Assembly: GCF_000012645.1 (NCBI RefSeq)
Contig: NC_007577.1
Span: 1,302,001 to 1,366,000, forward strand
DNA length: 64,000 bases
Direction of reading: 5' to 3'
Source of the DNA: Prochlorococcus marinus str. MIT 9312
GTDB lineage: Bacteria; Cyanobacteriota; Cyanobacteriia; PCC-6307; Cyanobiaceae
The notes beneath the pieces were generated by a model. That model had not been told where the DNA came from. It saw only the letters and a program-made list of their open reading frames with translations, and made no database searches. Shown piece by piece: positions 28,336 to 37,863 of this stretch. How positions within the stretch are numbered: the first letter of the stretch is position 1; the number at the start of each line of letters is the position of its first letter. A program made the position numbers and the translations under genes.

Positions 28336-28581
28336 ATGCAAGAAAAAGACTCTCCAATGGAAAATCAAAATGATGATTTTACTAATAAATCATCAACTGA
28401 TAATGAATATTCAAAATGGGTAGATAATCAGGGTGATGAAGTCAAGAATGTTTTTGGATTTAATAGTAGCGCTGAGCTTGTGAATGGTAGAGCAGCAATG
28501 ATCGGATTCTTAATGCTAATATTAACCGAGTTGGTTTTTAGCGGCAGACCTGTGACTTCTTCAATTTTTGGCATCAATTAA
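28336..28581 (+). CDS. hli: High-light-inducible protein (Hli, CAB/ELIP family)
   Basis: A one-helix thylakoid protein that binds chlorophyll and carotenoid and protects the photosystems under stress. The C-terminal half has the chlorophyll-binding signature ELVNGRAAMIGFLML. The first ~50 residues are acidic and polar. At 81 residues it is one of the longer Hli forms. It is followed at 2 bases by a small membrane protein gene, so the two may be induced together. Confidence 0.95.
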   Translation: MQEKDSPMENQNDDFTNKSSTDNEYSKWVDNQGDEVKNVFGFNSSAELVNGRAAMIGFLMLILTELVFSGRPVTSSIFGIN

Positions 28582-28583
28582 AA

Positions 28584-28796
28584 ATGGAAGAAAAAAAATC
28601 TAATCCAATAAAAGTATTCTTATACATATCTGTATGGGTAATAATATGGGGAACATTAGGTTCTTTCATAGATTATCCTCTTTATAAAAATAAAATTTAC
28701 TTAGAAGGAAGCATATATCAGTATCTTACCTTCACAATTACAGGGATAATATCCATAATATGTGCAAAGTTTTTTTATAAGAAATTTGAATTATAA
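28584..28796 (+). CDS. Small two-span membrane protein, unknown function
   Basis: 70 residues with spans at about 10-30 (VFLYISVWVIIWGTLGSFI) and 45-65 (LTFTITGIISIICAKFF) and a basic C-terminus. It follows hli by two bases, so coexpression with hli is likely. No family is recognised. Its last six bases overlap the convergent gene. Confidence 0.65.
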   Translation: MEEKKSNPIKVFLYISVWVIIWGTLGSFIDYPLYKNKIYLEGSIYQYLTFTITGIISIICAKFFYKKFEL

Positions 28797-29048
28797 AAAT
28801 TTATACCTAAATTTCTTAATAATTTTAGCTGGTTCTTTGTTTTCATTTGACTCGTAAAGTATCCACTGATGTGTTTCAGTATCATGATCACACTCATAAT
28901 TACCGGATAATTTATCGTAACTTGAGAGATCTGAATGACAATACTGATCTGCCTCAAAAGCAGAGTCAATACCTGTTAAATAATATATAAATAATAAAAA
29001 AAGTGCTAACAAAAAAAATATTTGAAAAACTAAATTAACGACCTTCAT
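28791..29048 (-). CDS. Small anchored protein with paired cysteines, unknown function
   Basis: 85 residues: an N-terminal span (LVFQIFFLLALFLLFIYYLTG) then a short polar domain with two cysteines about 16 residues apart (DQYCHSDL and NYECDHDTE) that could form a disulfide outside the cytoplasm, and a basic end. No family is recognised. It is convergent with the previous gene. Confidence 0.6.
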   Translation of the reverse strand: MKVVNLVFQIFFLLALFLLFIYYLTGIDSAFEADQYCHSDLSSYDKLSGNYECDHDTETHQWILYESNENKEPAKIIKKFRYKFL

Positions 29049-29106
29049 AAAATTTTCTAAAATTTAAATATATCATCTAAAAAAAATTTTCGATCTAAAA
29101 ATATAG

Positions 29107-29352
29107 TCAACGTCCAATATTTAAAACAAAGTCATGGAATTTTTGATTATTTAGATACAAGATAACTATGAGTAATAAAATTCCATTCAAGCCAAGTACT
29201 ATTGATGCAAGAATATTTTGTTGTTTTTTACTTGGCAAAGTATAAGTAATTTTTTTGTCTTTAATAAAAGAAGGTAAGAATTTATTTTCTTTTTTTACAT
29301 CTTTTATTTCAGTATCATTCTTAACTTCATTATCAGAGAAACCTTTTGACAT
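29107..29352 (-). CDS. Small tail-anchored membrane protein, unknown function
   Basis: 81 residues: a charged N-terminal half (NDTEIKDVKKENKF) and a single span near the C-terminus (NILASIVLGLNGILLLIVILYL). No family is recognised. It lies between two other small genes on the same strand with 50-60 base gaps, so shared transcription is possible. Confidence 0.55.
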   Translation of the reverse strand: MSKGFSDNEVKNDTEIKDVKKENKFLPSFIKDKKITYTLPSKKQQNILASIVLGLNGILLLIVILYLNNQKFHDFVLNIGR

Positions 29353-29406
29353 TAAAACTTAAATAGCATTTTTATAATATTCCAAAAAAAGAAATTATTT
29401 TAATAA

Positions 29407-29718
29407 TTAACAATTTTTAATCACATATGGAATCATAAATGAAATTCTTTTCTTGGACAAACTTTTTAAAAAATAAGCTTCAATAAGTTCAGACTGCAAC
29501 CCCAATAAACTTGATTGACACTTGAATCTATTTTGATCGAATACTACATATTGAAGTTTTTCTAATTTAGAAACTAATTCTCTACAAATTTGGTTTTGAG
29601 AATCTTTAATACATTCACTAGATTGCTTTAAAATGTTGGATTTTGTTGGTATTGTTTCTGCTATAACAAAATTAGATAGCAACAAAAGTTTTAGGAATAA
29701 AGTAGTTAAAAATTTCAT
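29407..29718 (-). CDS. Small secreted cysteine-containing protein, unknown function
   Basis: 103 residues. A signal peptide (FLTTLFLKLLLLSNFVIA, cleavage near Ala-Glu) is followed by a mature part of about 80 residues with four cysteines, the last being the C-terminal residue (VIKNC). Disulfide bonds in the periplasm are likely. No family is recognised. Confidence 0.6.
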   Translation of the reverse strand: MKFLTTLFLKLLLLSNFVIAETIPTKSNILKQSSECIKDSQNQICRELVSKLEKLQYVVFDQNRFKCQSSLLGLQSELIEAYFLKSLSKKRISFMIPYVIKNC

Positions 29719-29795
29719 TACTTCTTAAGACCTCAAAATTTGGGATACCTTGTTAAAAGTTTTGGTCATTGAGCTAAAATCATTTTATTGCAATT

Positions 29796-29824
29796 AAAAA
29801 AAAAAGATGCCCAAAAAGAGCACC
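29796..29824 (-). terminator. Rho-independent terminator of hup
   Basis: On the minus strand GGTGCTC and GGGCATC form a seven-pair stem (two G-U) with a TTTTT loop, followed by ten T. It is 35 bases after the hup stop codon. Confidence 0.8.
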
Positions 29825-29858
29825 TTAGTATTTCAGGAAGAATTAGATTAAAAAAAGA

Positions 29859-30134
29859 TTACCCTTGAACTCTATCCTTAAAAAGTTTACCTGCTGAGAA
29901 TGTAGGAACTCTTTTAGCAGGTATTGCTATTTTTTCGCCTGTCTTAGGGTTTAATCCCTGTCTTGCAGAACGATCTCTTGGCTCAAAAGAACCAAATCCT
30001 AGTATGGAGACTTTTTTGCCTTCCACTACTGAATCAACAATAGTTTCAATAGCTGCATCAACAACTAAAGAAACATCCGTTTTTGTGAGCTCAGTACGAG
30101 CTGCTACAAGATTTACTAAATCAGCTTTGTTCAT
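29859..30134 (-). CDS. hup: HU-family DNA-binding protein
   Basis: A nucleoid protein that bends DNA as a dimer. MNKADLVNLVAARTELTK opens the fold, GKKVSILGFGSFEPRDR and GLNPKTGEKIAIPAKRVPTFSAGK form the DNA-binding arm. I start at the ATG of MNKADL (30134); an ATG nine codons upstream (30161) adds residues not found in HU. 91 residues. It is followed by a good terminator. Confidence 0.95.
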   Translation of the reverse strand: MNKADLVNLVAARTELTKTDVSLVVDAAIETIVDSVVEGKKVSILGFGSFEPRDRSARQGLNPKTGEKIAIPAKRVPTFSAGKLFKDRVQG

Positions 30135-30161
30135 TGAATTGTTTGTAAAGCGGAGATTCAA

Positions 30162-30759
30162 AAGACAAGAGTTTTAATCAAGCCTAAAAACCTCGAACTT
30201 GCATATCATATGGAGCAAATACGAATACGGCAACCGAAAATGACGGCGGCGCAAAGCTTTATAAAAATATTAGAGAAATTTTTAGCTAAATAATTAATTT
30301 ATTAACCGCACATTTTTCTCATATAAAAATTAGCATCCATATCTAAAAATCAGCTAAAACCATTAGCAGTACTGGCTTTAGCCTTAAAAAATCTAACTTC
30401 ATTTATCAAAGGAAAAATGTCAAATGGTAATGAAGTTAAGAATGTGAACTATTTATTATATTTTATTAATATTCAGATATATTTCCTTCTCATCACATGA
30501 AACAGCATAATTTGTATTTTGAAATCAAGAGAAATCTGGTTGTCTCATGCTTAAACTTTCTCTCTAAATCGTTTTAATAACTGAGCAGATTAATGGATAA
30601 ATTGCAATAAGTTAGAAATTTAGTATTCTCCAAGATTTAATGGAGTTGATTAGTGAAACCTTAAATTTTAGTTTTTTTTTAGATTTTGCATCTATTATTC
30701 AAATATCAGTAATTTGAATAAATTATCTCAAAATTTAATTCAGCAATGATAAAGAGACA
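30162..30759. other. Long intergenic region between hup and glgX
   Basis: About 600 bases without a supportable gene, unusual in this compact window. Only frames below 30 codons occur, none with convincing start signals. It must hold the divergent hup and glgX promoters and contains one perfect 10-base inverted repeat near glgX. A small RNA is possible but I see no known one. Confidence 0.6.
30695..30721. repeat. Perfect 10-base inverted repeat upstream of glgX
   Basis: TTATTCAAAT and ATTTGAATAA are separated by seven bases, 38 bases before the glgX GTG. It could be a regulator site or a hairpin in the glgX leader. No T-run follows it, so it is not a typical terminator. Confidence 0.6.
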
Positions 30760-32793
30760 GTGACTCATATCAATAAAGGTAACCCATTTCCTCTAGGAAG
30801 TTCTCTAACTGCAAAAGGAGTTAATTTTTCCCTAATAGCCACAAATGCAGCATTTGTAGAAATCTTGTTGTTTGAGAAAGAAGACTCTATTTCCCCAAAA
30901 AACATATTTAAACTAGATCATAATCATAACACTGGTCCCTACTGGCATGCTGAAATAGAAAATCTTAATGAAGGTTGTATTTATGCTTTTAGAATAAATC
31001 AAAAAAATAATGGGATTAACAATAATTACGAAAAAAAGGTTTTACTTGATCCATGTTCAAGGGGTATTACTGGATGGGGAATTTATAAAAGAGAAAATGC
31101 ATTAAATACGAATGACAATACTAATTCTTGTCTTAAAAGCGTAGTTTGCGACAGAAAATTATTTAATTTTGAAGATTATCCAAGACCAAAACATTCTTGG
31201 GAAGAAACAATTATTTATGAACTCCATATAAGAGCCTTTACTGAGTCAACGGATAAAGATAAAAGTTGTTTTAAAAAATTTTTGAAAAAAATTCCGTATC
31301 TCAAGGAACTTGGTATTACAACAATTGAATTGCTTCCAGTTTTTTGTTTTGATCCAACTGATGCACCAAATGGTTTAGAAAATTTTTGGGGTTATAGTCC
31401 AATCAATTGGTTTACACCGCATTTTGAATATCTTTCGAATGAGTCTGCAGAAAAGAATAGAGAGGAATTTAGAAGATTAGTAGAGGAATGTCATAAAGCA
31501 GACATTGAAGTAATCTTAGATGTTGTATACAATCACACCTCTGAGGGAGATTCCCAAGGACCTGTAATATCTTGGAAAGGTATAGATGAAAATCTTTATT
31601 ACTTTATTGGAAAAGATAAAAATTATCAGGACGTCTCTGGGTGCGGTAATACTATTGCAGCAAACAGAGGATTAGTTAGAAAACTAATAATTGAATCATT
31701 AAAATGTTGGGCGAGTGAATTAGGAGTTGATGGTTTTAGATTTGATTTAGGAATTGCCCTATCAAGAGGAGAAAATCTTTCGCCACTAGATAATCCTCCA
31801 ATTTTTGAAGATATAGAATGTGAACCAGAACTTATTGATATCAAATTCATAAGTGAACCATGGGATTGTGGTGGTTTATATAAATTAGGTGATTTCCCAT
31901 CTAAGACTACTTTTACTTGGAATGGCCATTTTAGAGATGATTTGCGAAGATTTTGGAAGGGAGATAAAGATACAGCTTGGAATATGAGCGATAAAATAAA
32001 AGGTACTCCATCTATGTATAAAGAAGATAATATTTTCCCAAAATCAATAAATTTTATTACTTCACATGATGGATTCACTCTAAAAGATTTAGTAACATTC
32101 AATAGAAAACATAATTTTGCTAATAGAGAACAAAATAGAGATGGAGATAACCATAACAATTCTTGGAATCATGGTACGGAGGGACCAACTAAAAACTTAT
32201 TAATCAATGATTTAAGAAAAAGACAACAAAGAAATCTTATTCTTAGTTTACTTATCTCTAAAGGTGTTCCAATGATTCTAATGGGTGATGAAATAGGAAG
32301 GTCCCAAGGAGGCAACAATAATTCTTGGTGCCAAAATAATTTATTGGGTTGGATGAATTGGGATCATGATCAACAAGATTTGGAATTATTAGAATATTCT
32401 AAATACGTTATAAAAATTCGAAAAAAACTAATAAACATTTTTAATCCATCATTCTTACCTAACAATCAAAACCAAAAAAATATTCCAATATATCATTGGC
32501 ATGGAACAAAGTTAGATAGCCCCGACTGGAGTAGTTGGTCTCACACAGTTGCCTTTAGCATAAACAAAGGCAAAACTAATCCTCTGGTCTGGATAGGTTT
32601 AAATGCATATTCAAAAAGTATCGATTTCCCCTTACCAAAATGTAAATATAATTGGTTAAAAGTTATTGATACCAGCGCACCTGAGATTTTCGAACCCTTA
32701 ACAATTAATGAAAAATCTGTTTCAATAAAGAGTAGAAGCTCTTTATTAATCATTTCGGAAGAAGTATTTGGGGCAAAAAATAATATATTCTAA
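30760..32793 (+). CDS. glgX: Glycogen debranching enzyme / isoamylase (GH13)
   Basis: It hydrolyses alpha-1,6 branches of glycogen. An N-terminal CBM48-like domain (NPFPLGSSLTAKGVNFSLIA) precedes the GH13 barrel: DVVYNHTSEG, nucleophile Asp in GFRFDLG (~329), acid Glu in FISEPWDCGG (~366) and Asp in ITSHDGFTL (~437). 677 residues, GTG start. The nearby GPH-type sugar carrier gene suggests a carbohydrate theme. Its stop is one base from the convergent tRNA-Gly. Confidence 0.92.
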   Translation: MTHINKGNPFPLGSSLTAKGVNFSLIATNAAFVEILLFEKEDSISPKNIFKLDHNHNTGPYWHAEIENLNEGCIYAFRINQKNNGINNNYEKKVLLDPCSRGITGWGIYKRENALNTNDNTNSCLKSVVCDRKLFNFEDYPRPKHSWEETIIYELHIRAFTESTDKDKSCFKKFLKKIPYLKELGITTIELLPVFCFDPTDAPNGLENFWGYSPINWFTPHFEYLSNESAEKNREEFRRLVEECHKADIEVILDVVYNHTSEGDSQGPVISWKGIDENLYYFIGKDKNYQDVSGCGNTIAANRGLVRKLIIESLKCWASELGVDGFRFDLGIALSRGENLSPLDNPPIFEDIECEPELIDIKFISEPWDCGGLYKLGDFPSKTTFTWNGHFRDDLRRFWKGDKDTAWNMSDKIKGTPSMYKEDNIFPKSINFITSHDGFTLKDLVTFNRKHNFANREQNRDGDNHNNSWNHGTEGPTKNLLINDLRKRQQRNLILSLLISKGVPMILMGDEIGRSQGGNNNSWCQNNLLGWMNWDHDQQDLELLEYSKYVIKIRKKLINIFNPSFLPNNQNQKNIPIYHWHGTKLDSPDWSSWSHTVAFSINKGKTNPLVWIGLNAYSKSIDFPLPKCKYNWLKVIDTSAPEIFEPLTINEKSVSIKSRSSLLIISEEVFGAKNNIF

Positions 32794-32794
32794 A

Positions 32795-32865
32795 AGCGGG
32801 CGGCGGGAATCGAACCCGCATCTTCAGCTTGGAAGGCTGAGGTTTTACCACTAAACCACGCCCGC
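32795..32865 (-). tRNA. tRNA-Gly (anticodon TCC)
   Basis: On the minus strand the acceptor GCGGGCG pairs with CGCCCGC, the anticodon stem TCAGC/GCTGA encloses CTTCCAA (anticodon TCC), and the T-loop is TTCGATT. The discriminator is T and CCA is not encoded. The 71-base gene sits tail to tail with glgX. Confidence 0.95.
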
Positions 32866-32926
32866 ATTAAGTAATAGAATTACCATTGCAATAATACATT
32901 ATCAAACAATCAACAAAGTAAAAAGA

Positions 32927-34324
32927 TTGGAAAATTCACACTCGAACAGAAATATCATTAGATCAACAACAAGGTTAATGTTCTCTTATGGGCTAGGAGA
33001 TGCAGGAACGGGTTTAGTCGCGACGCAATTTGGTTTTTTCCTGTTCAAATTCTTTATTTCTGCTGGTTTACCAGTAATAATTGCAGGCTCATTATTAATG
33101 TTAATAAAAATATGGGATGCAGTAAATGATCCGTTAATTGGATGGTTAAGTGATCGTACTAAATCAAGATGGGGCCCCAGAATACCTTGGATGGTGGCAG
33201 CATCTGTTCCTCTTGGTTTGTCTTTAGCTGCAATTTGGTGGACTCCATCAGGTTCAGTGCTCAACAAAACTGTTTACTATGCCTTAATTTCTATAGTCGT
33301 AATGACTGCTTATACAAGTATTAATCTTCCTTTTGCAGCCCTATCAACTGAAATTTCTGAAAAAACAGCCATAAGAACAAGGTTAAACGCATCTAGATTT
33401 ACTGGCTCAATAATTGCTGGACTAACTGGCTTGATAATCGCTGGATTTGTTTTAGGTTCTGAAGGATCAGCAAATAATGAATATTTTTTAATGGGTAAAA
33501 TAAGTGGGTGTATTGCAGTTACCACAACATTAATATCCTGTTGGGGATTGGCTCCATTTGCAAAAAAAGCAAGAAGACCTTCAGGGAAAGCAGAAGCCAT
33601 AACACTTCAATTCAAAAGGATCTTCAGAAATAAAAAATTTCTCAAAGTTATTACGCTTTATATTTTGCTCTGGTGCGCCTTACAATTAATGCAAACAGTA
33701 GCGTTAATCTATGTAGAGGATGTACTTAGGGTGCCAACAGATATTGCGAAATGGATCCCGATACCTTTCCAAATTAGCGCCTTAATAGGTTTACAAATAT
33801 GGACAAGAGTATCAAATAGATTGAATAGAATTTCAGCCTTAAACTATGGAGCGATTATGTGGATTATTTCATGTACAGGAGCTTTATTTTTACCTTCTTT
33901 ATCAAAAGTTTCAGAAGTTGAGGATATCCTACTTCTAAATACAAGCAATATACTTTTGTTCATCCTTTTAATATTTATAATCTGTCTTATTGGCATTGGA
34001 GCTTCAACTGCTTTTCTTATACCTTGGTCGCTACTTCCTGATGCAATAGACGAAGATCCAGAAAAACCAGCAGGATTATATACTGCTTGGATGGTACTTA
34101 TTCAGAAGATTGGCATCGCATTAAGTGTTCAATTATTAGGCTTTTTGTTGTATTTATCTGGTTATCAATCATGCTTTGTTGATAAAGATAGTTTAAATAT
34201 TATTGAACAATGTACATCCGCACAATTAACGATTAGATTATGTATTGGTTTTATACCCTCAGTATTAGTAATAATTGGTCTTTTAGTTATGAGGGGATGG
34301 GATCGAAAATTAATTAAGAACTAA
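32927..34324 (+). CDS. GPH-family cation:sugar symporter (MelB-like)
   Basis: A 465-residue major facilitator with about 12 spans. DAVNDPLIGWLSDRTKSRWGPRIPW near residue 60 is the hallmark of the glycoside-pentoside-hexuronide:cation symporters. TTG start. It would import (or export) a sugar or glycoside with Na+ or H+; the substrate cannot be read from the sequence. It follows glgX and tRNA-Gly and is 11 bases before the MlaE permease. Confidence 0.85.
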   Translation: MENSHSNRNIIRSTTRLMFSYGLGDAGTGLVATQFGFFLFKFFISAGLPVIIAGSLLMLIKIWDAVNDPLIGWLSDRTKSRWGPRIPWMVAASVPLGLSLAAIWWTPSGSVLNKTVYYALISIVVMTAYTSINLPFAALSTEISEKTAIRTRLNASRFTGSIIAGLTGLIIAGFVLGSEGSANNEYFLMGKISGCIAVTTTLISCWGLAPFAKKARRPSGKAEAITLQFKRIFRNKKFLKVITLYILLWCALQLMQTVALIYVEDVLRVPTDIAKWIPIPFQISALIGLQIWTRVSNRLNRISALNYGAIMWIISCTGALFLPSLSKVSEVEDILLLNTSNILLFILLIFIICLIGIGASTAFLIPWSLLPDAIDEDPEKPAGLYTAWMVLIQKIGIALSVQLLGFLLYLSGYQSCFVDKDSLNIIEQCTSAQLTIRLCIGFIPSVLVIIGLLVMRGWDRKLIKN

Positions 34325-34335
34325 TATAGAGATTT

Positions 34336-35091
34336 ATGTATTACCCTAAGTTTTTCAAAAGACTTCTAAGCAGCATAATGATTGGCGGGCAAGCAATTAA
34401 TTTTATCTTTAGAGGTAAAATTTCCAAAAATGATCTTTTTGAACAACTAATGGAATCAGGGCCTGGAAGTTTGTTAATTGTATTAATTACAGGAATAGCA
34501 GCAGGGACAGTCTTTAATATTCAAGTTGCATCACAATTGACAAGCATGGGGGTATCAAGTGAAATAGGAGGTTTATTAGCAGTAGGAATGGCTAGAGAAA
34601 TGGCTCCTCTTCTAACTGCTACTTTAATGACTGGGAAAGTTGCCACCGCTTATGCTGCTCAACTGGGCACTATGAAAGTTACAGAACAAATTGATGCTAT
34701 AACAATGTTAAGAACTGAACCAATCCAATATTTGGTGGTTCCAAGGTTACTATCGATGGTAATAATGTCTCCAATACAGTGTCTTTTGTTTTTATCTGTA
34801 GCTTTATGGAGTGGACAAATTTGGAGCACAATTTTTTATAAAGTTCCTCCAATAGTTTTCTGGACATCTGTAAGATCAGGTAATGTAAGTTTAACCAGTA
34901 CAGACTTAACTTCAATGTTAATAAAATCTGTAGTGTTCGGATTAATTATTTCAATTATTGCCTGTGGATATGGACTCACTACTAAAGGTGGTCCAAAAGA
35001 AGTTGGGACAAGTACAACAGGCGCTGTTGTAATGACTCTCGTTACTGTATCTTTAATGGATGTATTATTAACACAAATATTATTTGGATGA
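34336..35091 (+). CDS. MlaE/YrbE-type ABC lipid transporter permease
   Basis: A permease of the MlaE (DUF140, Ycf63) family, which moves phospholipids between membranes in Gram-negatives and plastids (TGD1). GSLLIVLITGIAAGTVFNIQ, GLLAVGMAREMAPLLTATLM and GYGLTTKGGPKEVGTSTTGAVV are conserved blocks; about five spans in 251 residues. The ATPase and substrate-binding subunits are not adjacent. It overlaps the DUF3119 gene by eight bases and lies in a run with plsY, which makes phospholipid precursors. Confidence 0.9.
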   Translation: MYYPKFFKRLLSSIMIGGQAINFIFRGKISKNDLFEQLMESGPGSLLIVLITGIAAGTVFNIQVASQLTSMGVSSEIGGLLAVGMAREMAPLLTATLMTGKVATAYAAQLGTMKVTEQIDAITMLRTEPIQYLVVPRLLSMVIMSPIQCLLFLSVALWSGQIWSTIFYKVPPIVFWTSVRSGNVSLTSTDLTSMLIKSVVFGLIISIIACGYGLTTKGGPKEVGTSTTGAVVMTLVTVSLMDVLLTQILFG

Positions 35092-35500
35092 TTCTATGTT
35101 TAACACTAAATCAAAAAAGGAAGACTCAGTTATCATATCTCCATCATTTCAGTTACCCGTCATTGTTATATTTTTAAGTTTTATGCTTTTATTTTTGAAT
35201 ATTGGTTCTTTGCCAACAATAGTTTGTGCATCTTTTAGCTTTTTTTTATTGCTTCAGTCATTTACCTTAAGAATAAAAATAACAAATGATGATTTTATCG
35301 TTTTACAATTAGGGAAGGAGATTAGAACTTTTCCATTCAAGAACTGGATATCATGGAAATTCTTTTTTCCTAGTATCCCAGGTATTTTTTATTTTAGGGA
35401 AAAGTCTAGTCCTCATTTATTACCAATATTATTTAATCCAAAGCAATTAAAAGATGAACTTTTAAAAAAAGTTGACTCCCTGGAAATTAAAAATTCCTAA
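35084..35500 (+). CDS. DUF3119 family membrane protein
   Basis: 138 residues with two close spans (LPVIVIFLSFMLLFLNIG and VCASFSFFLLLQSF) and a soluble end (FPFKNWISWKFFF, FYFREKSSPHLLP) that looks like a PH-like fold used in cyanobacterial DUF3119 proteins. Function is unknown. It overlaps the MlaE permease gene by eight bases. Confidence 0.75.
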   Translation: MDDSMFNTKSKKEDSVIISPSFQLPVIVIFLSFMLLFLNIGSLPTIVCASFSFFLLLQSFTLRIKITNDDFIVLQLGKEIRTFPFKNWISWKFFFPSIPGIFYFREKSSPHLLPILFNPKQLKDELLKKVDSLEIKNS

Positions 35501-35535
35501 AATTCACTGTTTGCTTAATCATCAAAATTATTTAA

Positions 35536-36546
35536 ATGACCAATACAGAAATTTCAAACAATAATCCTGAAAAGGAATTAATAATAGGTAAGTCAATTTC
35601 AGATGATAAAACTAAACAAATTAGTAAGAAAAACACAACGCAAAATAAAAAGATTGCTCCAAAAAGCGACAAAACGAACAAATCTTTTGATGAAATTTCT
35701 AATGAGATTTTTAGCGATCTCACTACAAAAAAAGATTGTTTACTTAAAGAAATTAAAGAGTTAGAAACAAAAAAAAATGAATTAGAAAAAGATATTGAGT
35801 CAAATTTTAAAGGACAATCAGATAATATCGCTAAAAGAGTTAAAGGCTTTCAAGAGTACTTAACTGGGGCTTTGCAGAATCTTTCACACAACGTAGAGAA
35901 ACTAGAATTAGTTTCTCAACCAATAATCGTAAAGCCATCTCCCCTAGATGAAAAAAAACAAGAAAATAGTACAAATAATATGATGAATGTTCCTGCTCTT
36001 TCAGAAACATTTAAGCCAGATGAAAAGATTATTAAAAGTTGCTTTTCAACTTTTACAGAACAACCTGATTTTTATGCTGAACCTTGGAAATTAAGACGTA
36101 GTCTTGATTCATCAGATATAGAAATTATGGATGATTGGTTCTTTAACATGGGAGGGAGAGGTTCTCTTGAAAGTAGAGGATCTCGACAAAAAAATGCATT
36201 ATTATCAGCGGGTTTAATATCTATTCTTGGCGAATTATATGGAGATCAGTTTCAGACTCTTATTTTAGCTTCGCAGCCTGAACGATTAGGAGAATGGAGA
36301 AGAATTCTCCAAGATTCACTTGGTCTCACAAGAGATGACTTTGGACCTAATAGTGGGATTGTTCTTTTTGAAAGGCCTGAAGGTGTCATCGAAAGAGCTG
36401 ATAGATTAGAAGCTAATGAAGAATTACCATTTATTATTATTGATGCAGCAGAAACATCTGTTGAAATTCCAATACTTCAATTCCCATTATGGATTGCATT
36501 TGCTGGCTCAGATAATGAAATTTACGATGATCTTGAACTAAACTAA
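35536..36546 (+). CDS. DUF3086 family protein
   Basis: 336 residues in three parts: a Lys/Asn/Ser-rich N-terminus, a coiled coil at about 70-100 ([21 protein letters not shown]), and a conserved C-terminal domain ([41 protein letters not shown]) typical of the cyanobacteria-specific DUF3086. Function is unknown. plsY starts five bases after its stop. Confidence 0.8.
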   Translation: MTNTEISNNNPEKELIIGKSISDDKTKQISKKNTTQNKKIAPKSDKTNKSFDEISNEIFSDLTTKKDCLLKEIKELETKKNELEKDIESNFKGQSDNIAKRVKGFQEYLTGALQNLSHNVEKLELVSQPIIVKPSPLDEKKQENSTNNMMNVPALSETFKPDEKIIKSCFSTFTEQPDFYAEPWKLRRSLDSSDIEIMDDWFFNMGGRGSLESRGSRQKNALLSAGLISILGELYGDQFQTLILASQPERLGEWRRILQDSLGLTRDDFGPNSGIVLFERPEGVIERADRLEANEELPFIIIDAAETSVEIPILQFPLWIAFAGSDNEIYDDLELN

Positions 36547-36551
36547 TTCTT

Positions 36552-37145
36552 ATGAATATTTTAATAATTTTTGTAAGTTATCTTTTAGGATCACTTCCCA
36601 CAGGTTTTTTAATTGGGAAATATCTTAAAAATATAGATCTAAGAAATATAGGTTCTGGATCTACAGGTGCCACAAATGTCTTAAGAAATGTAGGAAAATG
36701 GCCAGCACTTATTGTTTTTATTATTGATGTTGGGAAAGGTCTTATTGCAGTAAAAATTGCTCAACATTACACAGACCAAGGATTAATAGAAGTAATAGCA
36801 GGCATATCGGCTATCACAGGACATATATGGCCAATATGGCTTAGAGGCAAAGGTGGGAAAGCTGTTGCAACTGGATTAGGTATGTTTTTAGCCCTTTCCT
36901 GGAAAGTTGGACTAGCATCTCTTGGAATTTTTTTAATAGTATTAGCAAAAACTAAATTTGTATCTTTATCAAGTATTTCAGCTGCAATTTTTCTTCCTTT
37001 TTTTATGTTTTTTTACTTAGGTAATTATATGCACTCATACTTTTTTATAAGTTTAATTGTGGCACTATTAGTTATCTGGAAACATAGAACAAACATAACA
37101 AGATTGCTAAAAGGAGAAGAATCCAAAATTAATCAGAATCAATAG
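36552..37145 (+). CDS. plsY: Glycerol-3-phosphate acyltransferase PlsY
   Basis: PlsY acylates glycerol-3-phosphate from acyl-phosphate, the first step of phospholipid synthesis. [28 protein letters not shown] and [12 protein letters not shown] are the three family motifs; about five spans in 197 residues. Its 3' end overlaps the convergent pyrF by 17 bases. Confidence 0.96.
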   Translation: MNILIIFVSYLLGSLPTGFLIGKYLKNIDLRNIGSGSTGATNVLRNVGKWPALIVFIIDVGKGLIAVKIAQHYTDQGLIEVIAGISAITGHIWPIWLRGKGGKAVATGLGMFLALSWKVGLASLGIFLIVLAKTKFVSLSSISAAIFLPFFMFFYLGNYMHSYFFISLIVALLVIWKHRTNITRLLKGEESKINQNQ

Positions 37146-37857
37146 ATTTAAAAATCTCTATCAGAGCTTTATTAGGGTCTAAAGCTTTTGATATTGATCT
37201 ACCAATGACCAATTTAGAAGCACCATTATCTATGGCTTCATTAGGAGTCATAATTCTATTTTGATCATCTTTATTATCAATCTTTAATCTAATACCAGGT
37301 GTTATTAGTTCAAAATTGTTCTTATAAATCGATCTCAACATTTTTACTTCCCAAGGGGAACAAACACATCCATCTAATTCTGCATCAAAAGACAACTTTG
37401 CAAGCCTCAATACATTATCTTCAATTGAATTTTTCCGATCAAGATCAGTTTGAAAATCTTTAAGAGAAAAACTTGTTAAGACAGTTATACCTACAACAAA
37501 AGGAGGTTTTAAATTGGCCAAACTTGCTCCTTCTAAAGATGCTTTTTTTGAATCCTGAAGAGCTTTAAGACCTGCTGAAGAATGTACAGAAATTATATCA
37601 ACCCCTAATTTTGACACTTGGAAACAAGCTGCGCTCATGGTATTTGGAATATCATGAAATTTTAAGTCTAAAAAAATTTTTTTATTTAAACCTTTTAATA
37701 TTTCAACAACTCTTGGGCCTTCCCTCACAAAAAGCTCTAAACCAACTTTCACCCACTTAATACTAGGACATTTTTCTAGAAGTAATTTTGCTTGATTTAG
37801 ATCTAGTCCATCAATTGCCAATATTATTTTATCTTCTGAATTAAATCTATTTTTCAT
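37129..37857 (-). CDS. pyrF: Orotidine 5'-phosphate decarboxylase
   Basis: PyrF makes UMP. The signature [11 protein letters not shown] with catalytic Lys and Asp, LAIDG near the start, and TPGIRL and IGRSI for phosphate binding are present. 242 residues. It is six bases downstream of tyrS, so probably cotranscribed, and overlaps plsY tail to tail. Confidence 0.97.
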   Translation of the reverse strand: MKNRFNSEDKIILAIDGLDLNQAKLLLEKCPSIKWVKVGLELFVREGPRVVEILKGLNKKIFLDLKFHDIPNTMSAACFQVSKLGVDIISVHSSAGLKALQDSKKASLEGASLANLKPPFVVGITVLTSFSLKDFQTDLDRKNSIEDNVLRLAKLSFDAELDGCVCSPWEVKMLRSIYKNNFELITPGIRLKIDNKDDQNRIMTPNEAIDNGASKLVIGRSISKALDPNKALIEIFKSIDSD

Positions 37858-37863
37858 TTATTT

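Noticed and set aside
30180-30290. Short plus-strand frames upstream of hup, one starting MTAAQSFIKILEK
   Set aside because: Under 30 codons, no start signal and no hydrophobic or family pattern; could be chance.
31626-32159. A 177-codon frame antisense to glgX
   Set aside because: It mirrors the conserved GH13 coding region; the sense strand has full catalytic motifs and the antisense product resembles nothing.
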